The notes under the pieces: model-generated
What the model was told of the DNA's origin: nothing
The model's input: the letters and a program-made list of their open reading frames with translations, nothing else
The model's database searches: none
Part shown: positions 1 to 8,114 of the stretch, one piece after another
Numbering within the stretch: the first letter of the stretch is position 1
Layout: the number at the start of each line of letters is the position of its first letter
Assembly: GCA_900539165.1 (NCBI GenBank)
Contig: UQAZ01000002.1
Coordinates: 1-64,000, forward strand
Direction of reading: 5' to 3'
Length of the DNA stretch: 64,000 nt
Source of the DNA: an uncultured Oscillospiraceae bacterium
GTDB lineage: Bacteria; Bacillota; Clostridia; Oscillospirales; Acutalibacteraceae
Made by a program: the position numbers and the translations under genes

Positions 1-62
<62 letters not shown>

Positions 63-269
63 TTGTATTAATCACTTCTCTCGAAGTGTACTAATCTTAA
101 TCATTTGAAACCTCTCAGTTCTCTCGAACCTGTCGTTTCATTACTGTTATTTATGTTCCGTAGAACATGGAGTTCAGTTACTCAATTTTATCAATCGGGT
201 TCCTTTCATCGTTGTTCAATTTTCAAGGTCCTTTGCTTTTCGTCGTTCGCTCTCGCTTGCGACTTGACA
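63..269 (-). other. 16S rRNA leader with boxA-like site and three tetraloop hairpins
   Basis: This is the transcribed leader between the rrn promoter and 16S. Read on the minus strand it holds a boxA-like GACCTTGAAAA (about 230-220), a type of antitermination element common in Firmicutes rRNA leaders. Three short hairpins follow: ATGTTC-TACG-GAACAT at 168-153 (a UNCG tetraloop), GTTC-GAGA-GAAC at 129-118 and CACTTC-GAGA-GAAGTG at 88-73 (GNRA loops). Roles in antitermination or pre-16S processing are inferred. Confidence 0.65.
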
Positions 270-298
270 ATAATACCACCTTAATCCTCAAATGTCAA
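270..298 (-). promoter_or_regulatory. Strong sigma-A promoter of the rRNA operon
   Basis: On the minus strand TTGACA (298-293) and TATTAT (275-270) are separated by exactly 17 nt, giving a start near 263. An A/T-rich tract at about 299-335 directly upstream looks like an UP element. Orientation and distance to 16S fit an rRNA promoter. Confidence 0.88.
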
Positions 299-337
299 CA
301 CTTTTTTTGAAAAAAATTGAAAATATTTCAAAACTGA

Positions 338-377
338 CAAAATGCATAGAATTTCACCTGCATTTTGTGTAATTCTA
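338..377. repeat. Interlocked inverted repeats between rrn and metA promoters
   Basis: Arm A CAAAATGCA (338-346) has its exact complement TGCATTTTG at 359-367. Arm B TAGAATT (347-353) has its complement AATTCTA at 371-377. The order A-B-A'-B' is crossed, not nested. Neither neighbouring promoter should transcribe it, so it may be a DNA operator or a relic. The rest of 378-519 is A/T-rich with only a small dyad (ACCACA/TGTGGT, 414-431). Confidence 0.5.
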
Positions 378-519
378 TTAATTATTACGGCAATATTAAC
401 GATAATTCAAGCAACCACAGTAAATTGTGGTATATAAATATGTATCACTATATATATTATAAAAAATAAAAAAGAAAAAATATTTGAAAATAAATTAAAA
501 ACCTTTGAAAATATTATTC

Positions 520-548
520 TTGAATTGGTGAATATATAATGATATAAT
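520..548 (+). promoter_or_regulatory. Sigma-A promoter of metA
   Basis: TTGAAT (520-525), 17-nt spacer, TATAAT (543-548). It lies 33 nt upstream of the metA ATG, leaving a very short leader with a GGGG-type ribosome site and no room for an S-box or T-box. Confidence 0.8.
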
Positions 549-581
549 ATATAGGCTTTATTAAAGAAAGGGGTTGAGTGA

Positions 582-1496
582 ATGCCAATAAGAATTGACA
601 ACGAGCTGCCTGCAAAGCAGAAGCTTGAAATAGAAAACATATTTGTAATGAGCAATCTTCGTGCAGACACACAGGATATTAGGCCGCTGAGGATTATTAT
701 ACTCAACCTAATGCCTACAAAACTGGAAACGGAAACGCAGCTGCTGAGGCTTTTGAGTAATTCACCGCTTCAAATTGATGTTGAGTTCTTACAGGTTGCA
801 ACGCACACTGCCAAGAATGTTTCAAAAAGCCATATGGATAAATTCTATAAAACCTTTGACGAAATAAAGGACAACAGATATGACGGAATGATAATCACCG
901 GCGCACCGGTTGAGCATATGGAATTTGAGAAAGTGGACTATTGGGATGAGCTTTGCAGTATTATGGAGTGGAGCAAAACTAATGTATACTCAACATTTCA
1001 TATTTGCTGGGGCGCACAAGCGGGACTGTATTACCATTACGGAATAAAAAAGTACCCTACCCCGAAAAAGATATTCGGAATTTTTCCTCACACCTGTCTT
1101 GACGACACGCATCCGTTAATGAGAGGCCTTGATGATGTATACTATGTTCCGCATTCGAGGCATACGCAAATTAAGACAAGCGACATCGCTCAGGTCAAGG
1201 ATTTACAGATTATATCATACAGCGAGGAAGCGGGAGTTCATATCGTATCCGATATGGAATGCAGAAAGTTCTTTGTAACAGGTCACAGCGAATATGACAG
1301 AGACACACTTGCAAAGGAATACTTCAGGGATTTAGAAAAAGGTTTAGAAATTGAAATGCCTGTAAACTATTTTCCAAACAATGATACAAACCTTGTGCCG
1401 AAAATGACATGGAAAGGCACGGCAAATCTGATATTCAATAATTGGTTAAATTATTTTGTATATCAAAAAACGCCTTATGATTTAAGCACACTTTAA
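582..1496 (+). CDS. metA: Homoserine O-acyltransferase MetA (predicted acetyl-CoA type)
   Basis: A 304-residue cytoplasmic enzyme that acylates the homoserine hydroxyl, the committed step of methionine synthesis. The MetA (class I glutamine amidotransferase-like) fold is clear over its full length. The nucleophile is Cys142 in HICWGAQAG, with His235 and Glu237 in TGHSEYD completing the catalytic set. Residue 111, in GAPVE, is glutamate. In the family Glu111 goes with acetyl-CoA use and Gly111 with succinyl-CoA, so I predict homoserine O-acetyltransferase activity. The start is supported by AAAGGGG upstream and by start-site numbering that places the catalytic residues at family positions. It is monocistronic, with its own promoter and a strong terminator. 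There is no SAM riboswitch, unlike metK in this window. Confidence 0.95.
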   Translation: MPIRIDNELPAKQKLEIENIFVMSNLRADTQDIRPLRIIILNLMPTKLETETQLLRLLSNSPLQIDVEFLQVATHTAKNVSKSHMDKFYKTFDEIKDNRYDGMIITGAPVEHMEFEKVDYWDELCSIMEWSKTNVYSTFHICWGAQAGLYYHYGIKKYPTPKKIFGIFPHTCLDDTHPLMRGLDDVYYVPHSRHTQIKTSDIAQVKDLQIISYSEEAGVHIVSDMECRKFFVTGHSEYDRDTLAKEYFRDLEKGLEIEMPVNYFPNNDTNLVPKMTWKGTANLIFNNWLNYFVYQKTPYDLSTL

Positions 1497-1503
1497 TATG
1501 TAT

Positions 1504-1535
1504 AAAAACGCCTATACTTAAATATAGGCGTTTTT
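1504..1535. terminator. Bidirectional intrinsic terminator (metA / WYL regulator)
   Basis: A perfect 13-bp stem, AAAAACGCCTATA / TATAGGCGTTTTT, around a 6-nt loop. Both sides carry a U-run, so it can end metA on the plus strand and the WYL gene on the minus strand. Confidence 0.92.
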
Positions 1536-1563
1536 GTTTTGACAGGAAACATTTGAAAAGATT

Positions 1564-2556
1564 TTAATCATTATACAACTCTGCGATAGAGAGTGCTTTT
1601 TCCTTAATCTGTACAGCGAGGCTTTGTGGCTCAAGCACTTTTATTTTATTACCGAATTTCATAATCCACGATGCAAGTCCGTCCGAAACGGCAGCGTCTA
1701 CCGTGGTTTTGAAATGCTTAGAATCTGCTGCGGTCAGCGGTACTTTAGCTCCGAATCTATCCATAATCTGTTCACGCATATCCAAATCGCAAAGAATAGT
1801 TACCTTTTCGGTTTTACCGGAGAACATATTAAACATCTTTGACGAATAGTCGGAAACATCAAATGTATCCCTATATTCCGTAACCTCACTCATATCACGA
1901 CAAGGCTCATCGAGTTCTTTCAAGTGCTTCATACGGTCAAGACGAAGATTCATAACATTATCGTATTTTTCATTATTGCAGACAAGATAATAATGGTCTT
2001 CTTTCCACAACAGCGCATAAGGCGAAACCTTAAAGCGTTTTTCTGTATATGATTTTTTATTTTCAACATCTATATCACGCTTATTATAGATAAAGCTAAC
2101 CTTATTACCGTGTATTATAGCGTCGTGCAGAGTATCAATTACATAATAAATTTCCTCATTGGAGCATTTTGTATTTGAATCAATATACACCTGTGACGCA
2201 AGTTCTTGTGCCTGATTTTTAGAAACGAGAGATTCCAATTTTTCTGCAAGCTCTTCTGTTTTTTTAGGAGTAATAAACCCTGCTGACGAAACAGCGTCAA
2301 TAAGCAGACGCACCTCTGAAAGCTGAAACTGCCTATGTGCCATAAAAAATCCTTTTTTAGGCGAGCGTGTCGATACTATATCAAATCCGATTTGATTAAG
2401 AATTTTAACATCTGAATAAATTGATTTTCTTTCTGTTTTTATACCAACCTGCGACAGCATATCAATCAATTCGGTTGTTGAAAGAGGATTATTTTCATCT
2501 GTATAATCATTCAAGAACTTAAAAATATAAAGTGTTTTAAGCTTACTGCTTGCCAT
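1564..2556 (-). CDS. WYL-domain transcriptional regulator (YafY/DeoR-like)
   Basis: A 330-residue predicted DNA-binding regulator. An N-terminal winged helix-turn-helix (about residues 1-70, with ERKSIYSDVKIL as the recognition region) is followed by a WYL domain (about 150-230, with SPYALLWKEDHYYLVC) and a C-terminal WCX-like extension. WYL domains are thought to sense ligands or nucleic acids; the target here is unknown. The start is supported by TGAGGTGATT before the ATG. It follows the PBP gene on the same strand but has its own promoter inside that gene's end, and shares the terminator with convergent metA. A role in regulating a neighbour is possible but not shown. Confidence 0.85.
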   Translation of the reverse strand: MASSKLKTLYIFKFLNDYTDENNPLSTTELIDMLSQVGIKTERKSIYSDVKILNQIGFDIVSTRSPKKGFFMAHRQFQLSEVRLLIDAVSSAGFITPKKTEELAEKLESLVSKNQAQELASQVYIDSNTKCSNEEIYYVIDTLHDAIIHGNKVSFIYNKRDIDVENKKSYTEKRFKVSPYALLWKEDHYYLVCNNEKYDNVMNLRLDRMKHLKELDEPCRDMSEVTEYRDTFDVSDYSSKMFNMFSGKTEKVTILCDLDMREQIMDRFGAKVPLTAADSKHFKTTVDAAVSDGLASWIMKFGNKIKVLEPQSLAVQIKEKALSIAELYND

Positions 2557-2586
2557 ATAATCACCTCATTAAATCATTATGAGACT

Positions 2587-2615
2587 ATTATATCACATAT
2601 TTTTCAGTCTTTCAA
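2587..2615 (-). promoter_or_regulatory. Predicted promoter of the WYL regulator
   Basis: TTGAAA (2615-2610), 17 nt, TATAAT (2592-2587) on the minus strand. The -35 lies inside the last codons of the PBP gene and the -10 just past its stop. Confidence 0.65.
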
Positions 2616-4095
2616 CGATTGTCCTAAATATTGGACAGCAATCCTGAGAGCCGGATTTTCCGTGTTCTTTCATTACTACTATTGCATATTGCGGATTATC
2701 ATAGGGATAAACTCCGGCAAACCAAGTGTTAAGATATTCATTTTTCATAAAAAACTGTCCTGTTTGAGCTGTTGCCGTTTTGCCTGCCGACTTTTTGTCG
2801 GAAGTCAAAGCGTTTTTTCCCGTCCCGTCTGTTACGACATAGTTCATATATTCAAGAAGAGTTTTACACGCATCGGGAGAAAGAACACTTTTCGGCTCTG
2901 GATAGGAAAGCATAGTTTTTTGATTTGCATTATTAACGGTTTCAAGAAACAATCTGGGTTCATTCTTAATTCCTCTATTACCTACCGTACACAAAAAGGC
3001 ACACATTTGCATTGGAGTAACGGTAAGTTTGCCCTGCCCGAAGCCAAATAAGGAAACTTCTCCCTTTGATTCTAAATCGTTGAGATTAGGCATAATCGCA
3101 TTATCTACCGTCCAACCGTCGAAAAGCTCTGTTTCATCATCAAAGCCAAGCTCAACGGCGGTATCATAAAGTGACTGCTTCCCCAAATAATTAGCAAGAT
3201 TTACAAAATAGCAATTACAGGAATTAGCAAGTGCGTCCTTTAAGTTTTGCATTTTATGGCTACGCTTATTTTGACAAGAAAACACGGCATCACCTATTTC
3301 AATACTTCCCTTACAATTATAATCTAAATCAACACCGTTTTCCAAGGCACAGGCAGCCACAACAAGCTTGAAAACAGAGCCAACGGCATATTGCATAAAC
3401 GGCTTATTCATATATGTTTCGTCAGGCTTATTGACAACTGCAAGCAAGGAGCAATCCTCAACATTCATAACTACGACGCAACCTGAGGTCAAGTCCTTAC
3501 ATGCATCTGCCGTCACTGATTGAATAGCTCTGTCAATAGAAATTCGATAACCCTCGGGACTGTCATAATTAAGATTTTCAACCGTTCCGTCGTCACCGTC
3601 GAGAAGTCTGCCTTGAGCGTCAATAGAATAAATCACATTCTTTTCTCCGATGTCGTTACTAAGAAAATTCAAAATGCCGTTTGATTCCGCCGCACAGATT
3701 TGATTAAGATTATTACTGCTGTAAAGCGACGAATAAACCCTTATATACGACAAACGAACATCAGGCTTTTTATCAAGAGGAACAATTACGGGATAGCCTT
3801 TTCTTAACTCTTCTGTTATTTTGGCAGATTTATCGGAATCAAAAATTTTATCAAGTTCTGCAATACATCTTGGGTTAGGACGAACAACTGCCGAGTAGCG
3901 ATATTTATTATTTGTAGCCTTAGCTCCGTTTCTGTAATATATTGTCGGTTTAATCTTACCGATACACAAAGAATAATGATTATACGAGGTTGAAGCCTTA
4001 TAATCATTGCTGAAAACAATATAACCGATTCTGCCGCAAATGCCTGTAAAAAGCAGTAAAACGGTCAATGCAAAAGAAAAAATGCGTTTAGACAT
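2593..4095 (-). CDS. Class B penicillin-binding protein (transpeptidase)
   Basis: A 500-residue membrane-anchored D,D-transpeptidase that cross-links peptidoglycan outside the membrane. One N-terminal signal anchor (about residues 5-28) precedes a short dimerisation-like region and a transpeptidase domain (about 185-495). The active serine is in SVFK (Ser240-Lys243), and the SxN motif is SCN (292-294). The KTG triad reads KTA (439-441), an unusual third residue. Eight or more cysteines are predicted outside the membrane. No PASTA domain is seen, and at 500 residues it is shorter than FtsI/SpoVD types. I chose ATG 4095, preceded by AAAGGGG, over the longer reading from 4131. That ribosome site is half of a hairpin described separately. 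Its place after mltG fits cell-wall work. Confidence 0.88.
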   Translation of the reverse strand: MSKRIFSFALTVLLLFTGICGRIGYIVFSNDYKASTSYNHYSLCIGKIKPTIYYRNGAKATNNKYRYSAVVRPNPRCIAELDKIFDSDKSAKITEELRKGYPVIVPLDKKPDVRLSYIRVYSSLYSSNNLNQICAAESNGILNFLSNDIGEKNVIYSIDAQGRLLDGDDGTVENLNYDSPEGYRISIDRAIQSVTADACKDLTSGCVVVMNVEDCSLLAVVNKPDETYMNKPFMQYAVGSVFKLVVAACALENGVDLDYNCKGSIEIGDAVFSCQNKRSHKMQNLKDALANSCNCYFVNLANYLGKQSLYDTAVELGFDDETELFDGWTVDNAIMPNLNDLESKGEVSLFGFGQGKLTVTPMQMCAFLCTVGNRGIKNEPRLFLETVNNANQKTMLSYPEPKSVLSPDACKTLLEYMNYVVTDGTGKNALTSDKKSAGKTATAQTGQFFMKNEYLNTWFAGVYPYDNPQYAIVVMKEHGKSGSQDCCPIFRTIVERLKNM

Positions 4096-4128
4096 AAAAA
4101 TACCCCTTTGTAGTATTAACAAAGGGGT
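4096..4128 (-). promoter_or_regulatory. Attenuator-like hairpin occluding the PBP ribosome site
   Basis: Between the U32 stop and the PBP start, the minus strand reads ACCCCTTTG - 9-nt loop - CAAAGGGGT, then ATTTTT and the ATG. The 9-bp stem plus T-run resembles an intrinsic terminator for the U32 gene. Its 3' arm also contains AAAGGGG, the only Shine-Dalgarno for the PBP. Folding would therefore both stop transcription and block initiation. Confidence 0.75.
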
Positions 4129-4134
4129 CAATTT

Positions 4135-5364
4135 TTATTTGCGTATTACACGGAATATTGCGTCACTTGAAATATCTCTGTCACATCTAAACGAATATAC
4201 ATCCGTCGCCTTATTTGCAACATCCACAAACTCGCCGTCATTTTCATTATAAAGTTCGGCAACGGTGATAGTGTAAGGCTTCTTAAACGGCTCTACAACC
4301 TCAAGCTCGTCGCCCTGATAAAAACGATTACGCTGAATCACGGTTAGTCTGCCGTTTGCCTGACTTTTATATACTGCGCATACATCCCAGTTACGGATAT
4401 AGCCGCCCGTATCAAGAACCTGACCGTTTTTAATAGGTCCGAAATTAAAGCCGTGGGTATATTCTCTATGGCTCATTTTTTCCATCTCGTCAAGTATCCA
4501 CTGTGACGGGAGAAATCCCTCAGGTCTGCCTGCACTGATATATTCATCTATTGCATTTCTGTAAGCATAGGTAACAATGGCAGTATAATACTCGCTCTTA
4601 GCCCTGCCCTCAATCTTAAAGGAATCAATACCTGCCCTGTCAAGCTCCGAAATACGGTCAATCATACACAGGTCTCTTGAATTAAATATATATGTACCGT
4701 TCTCGTCCTGATTAACAGGAAAATACTGTCCCGGTCTCGTCTCCTCAACAAGATGGTATTTCCATCTGCAAGGCTGAGCGCAGTCTCCTCTGTTAGCATC
4801 CCTACCGACCATATAATCGGACAGAATACATCTGCCGCTAAAGGACATACACATTGCACCGTGAACAAAGGTTTCTATTTCAAGATTAGGATTAGCCTTA
4901 TCTCTGATAGTCTTAATTTCATCAAGCGAAAGCTCACGGGCGGTTACAATTCTCTTTGCACCCATATCATAAAGTGCATTAGCAGCGGCATAATTAACTA
5001 TGCCCACCTGAGTTGACATATGGATTTCAACCTCAGGCACATACTTTTTAGCCATAGCAAGAACGCCCATATCGGCTATAATAAGAGCATCGACACCGAT
5101 TTCAGCTACATATTTAAGATATTCGGGCAAATACTCCACTTCATTATTTCGAGGCAAAGTATTGCAAGTAAGATATATTTTTTTATTATTGGCATGCACA
5201 AGCTCAACAGCCTGTTTTAGCTGTTCGGAGTTGAAATTAGACGGGTTTGTTCTCATACCGAACATCTCGCCGCCTACATAAACAGCATCTGCGCCAAACT
5301 TAACTGCAAGCTTTAATCGTTCCATATCTCCTGCCGGAGACAAAAGTTCCAAATTTTGATTCAT
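4135..5364 (-). CDS. U32 family protein, likely tRNA 5-hydroxyuridine synthesis protein TrhP
   Basis: About 409 residues, belonging to the U32 'collagenase-like protease' family. The family hallmark, with clustered cysteines (CMSFSGRC, then GDCAQPCRW), is intact, as is the N-terminal LELLSPAGD. Family members of this type (TrhP/YegQ/YrrO) make 5-hydroxyuridine at tRNA position 34 from prephenate; proteolysis is doubtful. In Bacillus the trhP genes lie near mltG, as here, which supports that reading. I start at ATG 5364 because conservation begins at MNQNLELL; upstream codons overlap mltG. The gap to mltG is 4 nt, so the two are coupled. Assignment to the tRNA role is an inference from family and context. 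Confidence 0.82.
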   Translation of the reverse strand: MNQNLELLSPAGDMERLKLAVKFGADAVYVGGEMFGMRTNPSNFNSEQLKQAVELVHANNKKIYLTCNTLPRNNEVEYLPEYLKYVAEIGVDALIIADMGVLAMAKKYVPEVEIHMSTQVGIVNYAAANALYDMGAKRIVTARELSLDEIKTIRDKANPNLEIETFVHGAMCMSFSGRCILSDYMVGRDANRGDCAQPCRWKYHLVEETRPGQYFPVNQDENGTYIFNSRDLCMIDRISELDRAGIDSFKIEGRAKSEYYTAIVTYAYRNAIDEYISAGRPEGFLPSQWILDEMEKMSHREYTHGFNFGPIKNGQVLDTGGYIRNWDVCAVYKSQANGRLTVIQRNRFYQGDELEVVEPFKKPYTITVAELYNENDGEFVDVANKATDVYSFRCDRDISSDAIFRVIRK

Positions 5365-5368
5365 ATTA

Positions 5369-6568
5369 TTATTCCAAATAAGGTGCGTATTTTCTGATTT
5401 TTGCTTTGAATTCCGAATAAGTTTCTGCCGTATACATATTTCCTTTTGTATCGTGGAAGAAGAATTTATCATTAGTAGATTCAGGATACAATGCGGCATA
5501 AATAGATTCATTACCCGGATTACAAATAGGTCCTGCCGGCAAGCCTACAACGGTTGAAGTTGTATTAGTATTATAATAGGTTAAATAATACTCCGAGGTG
5601 TGCGAAGATGTCGAGGACAAATTAGGTGCAACCTTATTAGTAATATAATCCGAGGTTGAAAGGCAGCCCAAGGTCGGGAAATTAGCCTTATCATTAAGAC
5701 GATTATAGATAATTGCGGCAATTGTACGCTTTTGCTCATCGTTTGCCGCCTCTTTTTCTATAATAGAAGCGACTGTCATAATTTCGTAAATAGAATGATC
5801 CATCTCAGACGCACGGGTTTTGTACTCTTCGGTGAATTTAGACTCGCCGTTTTCAAGGAATTTACGAATTACACTTGACGCACTTTCGTTAATGAAAAAT
5901 TCGTAGGTATCCGGATAAAGGAAGCCCTCAAGTCTGTACGGCACATTATCATTTGCCTTTAAGTCGGTAACGAGTGAATAGGTAAACTCAGTAGACTGAA
6001 TAACAGAAAGCAATGCCGCCTTATCGCAAACATCGTATTCGGCGAGTTTATTAACAATTTCCGGAACAGTATAACCCTCGGGGAATGTCAGCGTTACGGT
6101 TTCGCTGGAAACGGTATTACCTTTTAGCGTAACGAGCATACCTTCAAGTCCCATTTTACCGTTAAGATAATACATACCGGGTTCATACGGACCGCCTAAA
6201 CGGGATGTACTGATAACCGTGTCACGAAGCTTTACAAAAAACTTGCAGAAGTTTTTGCACTTAATAAGTCCCTTTTTATGCAGCATATCAATCGCTTCAT
6301 TTGAGCTTTCAATTTGCTGAGAATATGAGACGGTTACATTTGATTTAGTCTTTGTAATAGCCAAAATATCATTCATACATAAAATGGCATAAATCGAAAC
6401 AACAACCGAAACAGCAATCACAATAATGAAAAACATATAAGTTGAGCCTACGCCGCCTTTTTTTGCAGGCTTCTTGTTTTCCTTTTTTACTTGCTTATCT
6501 ATTTTAGCAACTGCCGCTTCATTATTTGAGAAATAAAAATCCTTATTATCTTTATTATTGCTTTGCAT
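5369..6568 (-). CDS. mltG: Endolytic transglycosylase MltG (YceG-like)
   Basis: A 399-residue membrane protein that cuts nascent glycan strands, thought to set chain ends during peptidoglycan synthesis. A Lys-rich cytoplasmic N-terminus (1-42) is followed by one transmembrane segment (about 45-67) and an extracellular YceG domain to the C-terminus. The catalytic glutamate is predicted as Glu271 in ASIIEKEA; the region LEGFLYPDTYEF is also typical. The insertion between the membrane segment and the YceG core (about 90-155) is unremarkable but poorly conserved by eye. Start: ATG 6568 after GGAGGAAAT. It lies between a folate enzyme and the U32 gene, all on one strand with gaps of 4-10 nt. Confidence 0.92.
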   Translation of the reverse strand: MQSNNKDNKDFYFSNNEAAVAKIDKQVKKENKKPAKKGGVGSTYMFFIIVIAVSVVVSIYAILCMNDILAITKTKSNVTVSYSQQIESSNEAIDMLHKKGLIKCKNFCKFFVKLRDTVISTSRLGGPYEPGMYYLNGKMGLEGMLVTLKGNTVSSETVTLTFPEGYTVPEIVNKLAEYDVCDKAALLSVIQSTEFTYSLVTDLKANDNVPYRLEGFLYPDTYEFFINESASSVIRKFLENGESKFTEEYKTRASEMDHSIYEIMTVASIIEKEAANDEQKRTIAAIIYNRLNDKANFPTLGCLSTSDYITNKVAPNLSSTSSHTSEYYLTYYNTNTTSTVVGLPAGPICNPGNESIYAALYPESTNDKFFFHDTKGNMYTAETYSEFKAKIRKYAPYLE

Positions 6569-6578
6569 ATTTCCTCCG

Positions 6579-7145
6579 TCAGTCAGATTCGGTAATTACA
6601 AAATCTGCTTTTTTGTCATAAATATCAGTTGGAAGTTTATCCACAATAAGGCTATTATAGCACAATCCCACAGAAATTAAAGGGTGTTTTTCCAAAAATC
6701 TGTCATAATACCCCTTGCCATAGCCAAGACGATAGTTATTTTTATCAAAACACAGCCCGGGCAAAATAATCACAGCTTGTGAAAAATCCTGCACCTGAGC
6801 AGATTTCTTGGCACTCGGCTCTCTTACACCAAAAGAGCCTATATGCAAATCGTCAAACGAGGATATGTAATAAAACTCCATTGTACCGTTTGAATCAAGG
6901 CACAGCGGAACTGCCACTTTTTTTCCGTCGTCAAAGGCAGATTGGATTATAACATCCGTATTAATCTCGTCGGGCAATGAGCAATATGCAAGAACGGTAT
7001 TGGCTTTCTTATAAAGGTCGCAACAAAGAAATTTTTGACAAATCTTAAAATCCAAATCGGACTTATTCTGCAAGCTGGCTCTTCGCTGTCTTGCATAGCT
7101 TCTTAAATATTTTTTATCTTGACTGAATTGATTTTCTGATTTCAT
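6579..7145 (-). CDS. 5-formyltetrahydrofolate cyclo-ligase
   Basis: A 188-residue cytoplasmic enzyme (MTHFS/YgfA family) that converts 5-formyl-THF to 5,10-methenyl-THF using ATP, recycling a folate by-product. The N-terminal KKYLRSYARQRR contact region and the C-terminal signature LGYGKGYYDRFL, which binds substrate and phosphate, are both present. Length matches the family. Its start lies 32 nt inside the preceding DJ-1/PfpI gene, so translation is probably coupled. It is followed 10 nt later by mltG. Confidence 0.92.
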   Translation of the reverse strand: MKSENQFSQDKKYLRSYARQRRASLQNKSDLDFKICQKFLCCDLYKKANTVLAYCSLPDEINTDVIIQSAFDDGKKVAVPLCLDSNGTMEFYYISSFDDLHIGSFGVREPSAKKSAQVQDFSQAVIILPGLCFDKNNYRLGYGKGYYDRFLEKHPLISVGLCYNSLIVDKLPTDIYDKKADFVITESD

Positions 7146-7653
7146 CCGAAAGCTCTCCGCCTCTTAATTGCTTAACTATCTCTAAGCCGAAGTCGATACA
7201 AACTCCTGCGCCCCTTGCGGTAATAATGTTGCCGTCAACAGCGACAAAATCTTCGCTAAGGTTTGCACCGTCAAGCGAACCCTCAAATCCCGGGAAACAT
7301 GTTGCCTGCTTACCCTGAAGGAGACCCTTATGTCCCAATATGGACGGTGCGGCACAGATTGCACAAATCAAAGCGTTAGTGTTACAAGCGTTATCAACAG
7401 CATTTTGAACTGCTTGATTTGCCTCTAAATTAAGTGTACCCGGCATACCGCCCGGCAAAACGACAGCCTCAACATCATAAAAATCAAATTCATCAATCGT
7501 CATATCGCATTTAACTCCGACGCCGCAAGATGAATTTACGATTTGCGAGGTAACACCGACAGTTTTAACATCAATCTTTGCTCGACGCATCATATCAACG
7601 GGAGCTAAAGCCTCGATAATTTCAAAGCCGTCTGCCAAAAATACATATACCAT
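7114..7653 (-). CDS. DJ-1/PfpI family protein (YajL/ThiJ-like)
   Basis: A 179-residue flavodoxin-like protein of the DJ-1/PfpI superfamily. The conserved nucleophile is Cys100 at the elbow ICAICAAPSIL, and the N-terminal acidic pocket residue is in DGFEIIEA. Members act as protein or nucleotide deglycases or redox-responsive chaperones; the exact activity cannot be told here. The product aligns with the family from first to last residue. It overlaps the folate cyclo-ligase gene by 32 nt and starts 2 nt after the GNAT stop. Confidence 0.9.
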   Translation of the reverse strand: MVYVFLADGFEIIEALAPVDMMRRAKIDVKTVGVTSQIVNSSCGVGVKCDMTIDEFDFYDVEAVVLPGGMPGTLNLEANQAVQNAVDNACNTNALICAICAAPSILGHKGLLQGKQATCFPGFEGSLDGANLSEDFVAVDGNIITARGAGVCIDFGLEIVKQLRGGELSDEIRKSIQSR

Positions 7654-7655
7654 AA

Positions 7656-8114
7656 TTAATCCTCCGTATTAAGCAATACAATGGGTTCTTTAAGCGAACA
7701 TCCCACAATGAGATAGTCGTTATTAATCACATCATTTTCAAAAAAATTCAATTCGTCAACACTTCTGACTTCCTCAAAACCTCTTTGCTTATAATAAGTC
7801 ACAAGACGTTCATCAGCAGGAATAAGGCACACATCACTACCCAACGAACAGACATATGACAAAAGCCGGGACATATACCCCATACCTCTAAATTGCTTTA
7901 GCGTACAGGCGGCATAGATATATTTTGCCGTACTGTCACCGATAGAACAATCCACAAGAAAGAGAAGCGACACAGCCTTGCCGTCAATTATATAAGCAAA
8001 GCATTTACCGTATTTCAAATTTTCAAAAAAATATTTTACATCTTCAAAGGTATCACCGAATGCTTCACACCAAATTTCTGCGATACCGTTTAAGTCATTA
8101 TATGCCTTAATCAT
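7656..8114 (-). CDS. GNAT family N-acetyltransferase
   Basis: A 152-residue predicted acetyl-CoA-dependent acetyltransferase. The acetyl-CoA pyrophosphate loop is LKQFRGMGYMSRLL, and YYKQRGFEEV near the C-terminus matches the last conserved GNAT element. The substrate is unknown. I start at ATG 8114 (MIKAYNDL), since earlier codons lie inside the preceding DUF2156 gene and are not GNAT-like. The 8-nt overlap with that gene suggests coupling; the pairing of a DUF2156 protein with a GNAT is noted but not explained. Confidence 0.8.
   Translation of the reverse strand: MIKAYNDLNGIAEIWCEAFGDTFEDVKYFFENLKYGKCFAYIIDGKAVSLLFLVDCSIGDSTAKYIYAACTLKQFRGMGYMSRLLSYVCSLGSDVCLIPADERLVTYYKQRGFEEVRSVDELNFFENDVINNDYLIVGCSLKEPIVLLNTED

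Noticed and set aside
338..377. H-type RNA pseudoknot from the crossed repeats
   Set aside because: No predicted transcript covers it, and there is no linker between arm A and arm B, which makes the pseudoknot sterically poor. Kept only as a DNA repeat.
407..706. A 99-codon minus-strand reading frame across the metA promoter and start
   Set aside because: It overlaps the strong metA gene and the A/T-rich promoter region, is hydrophobic by composition only, and has no ribosome site.
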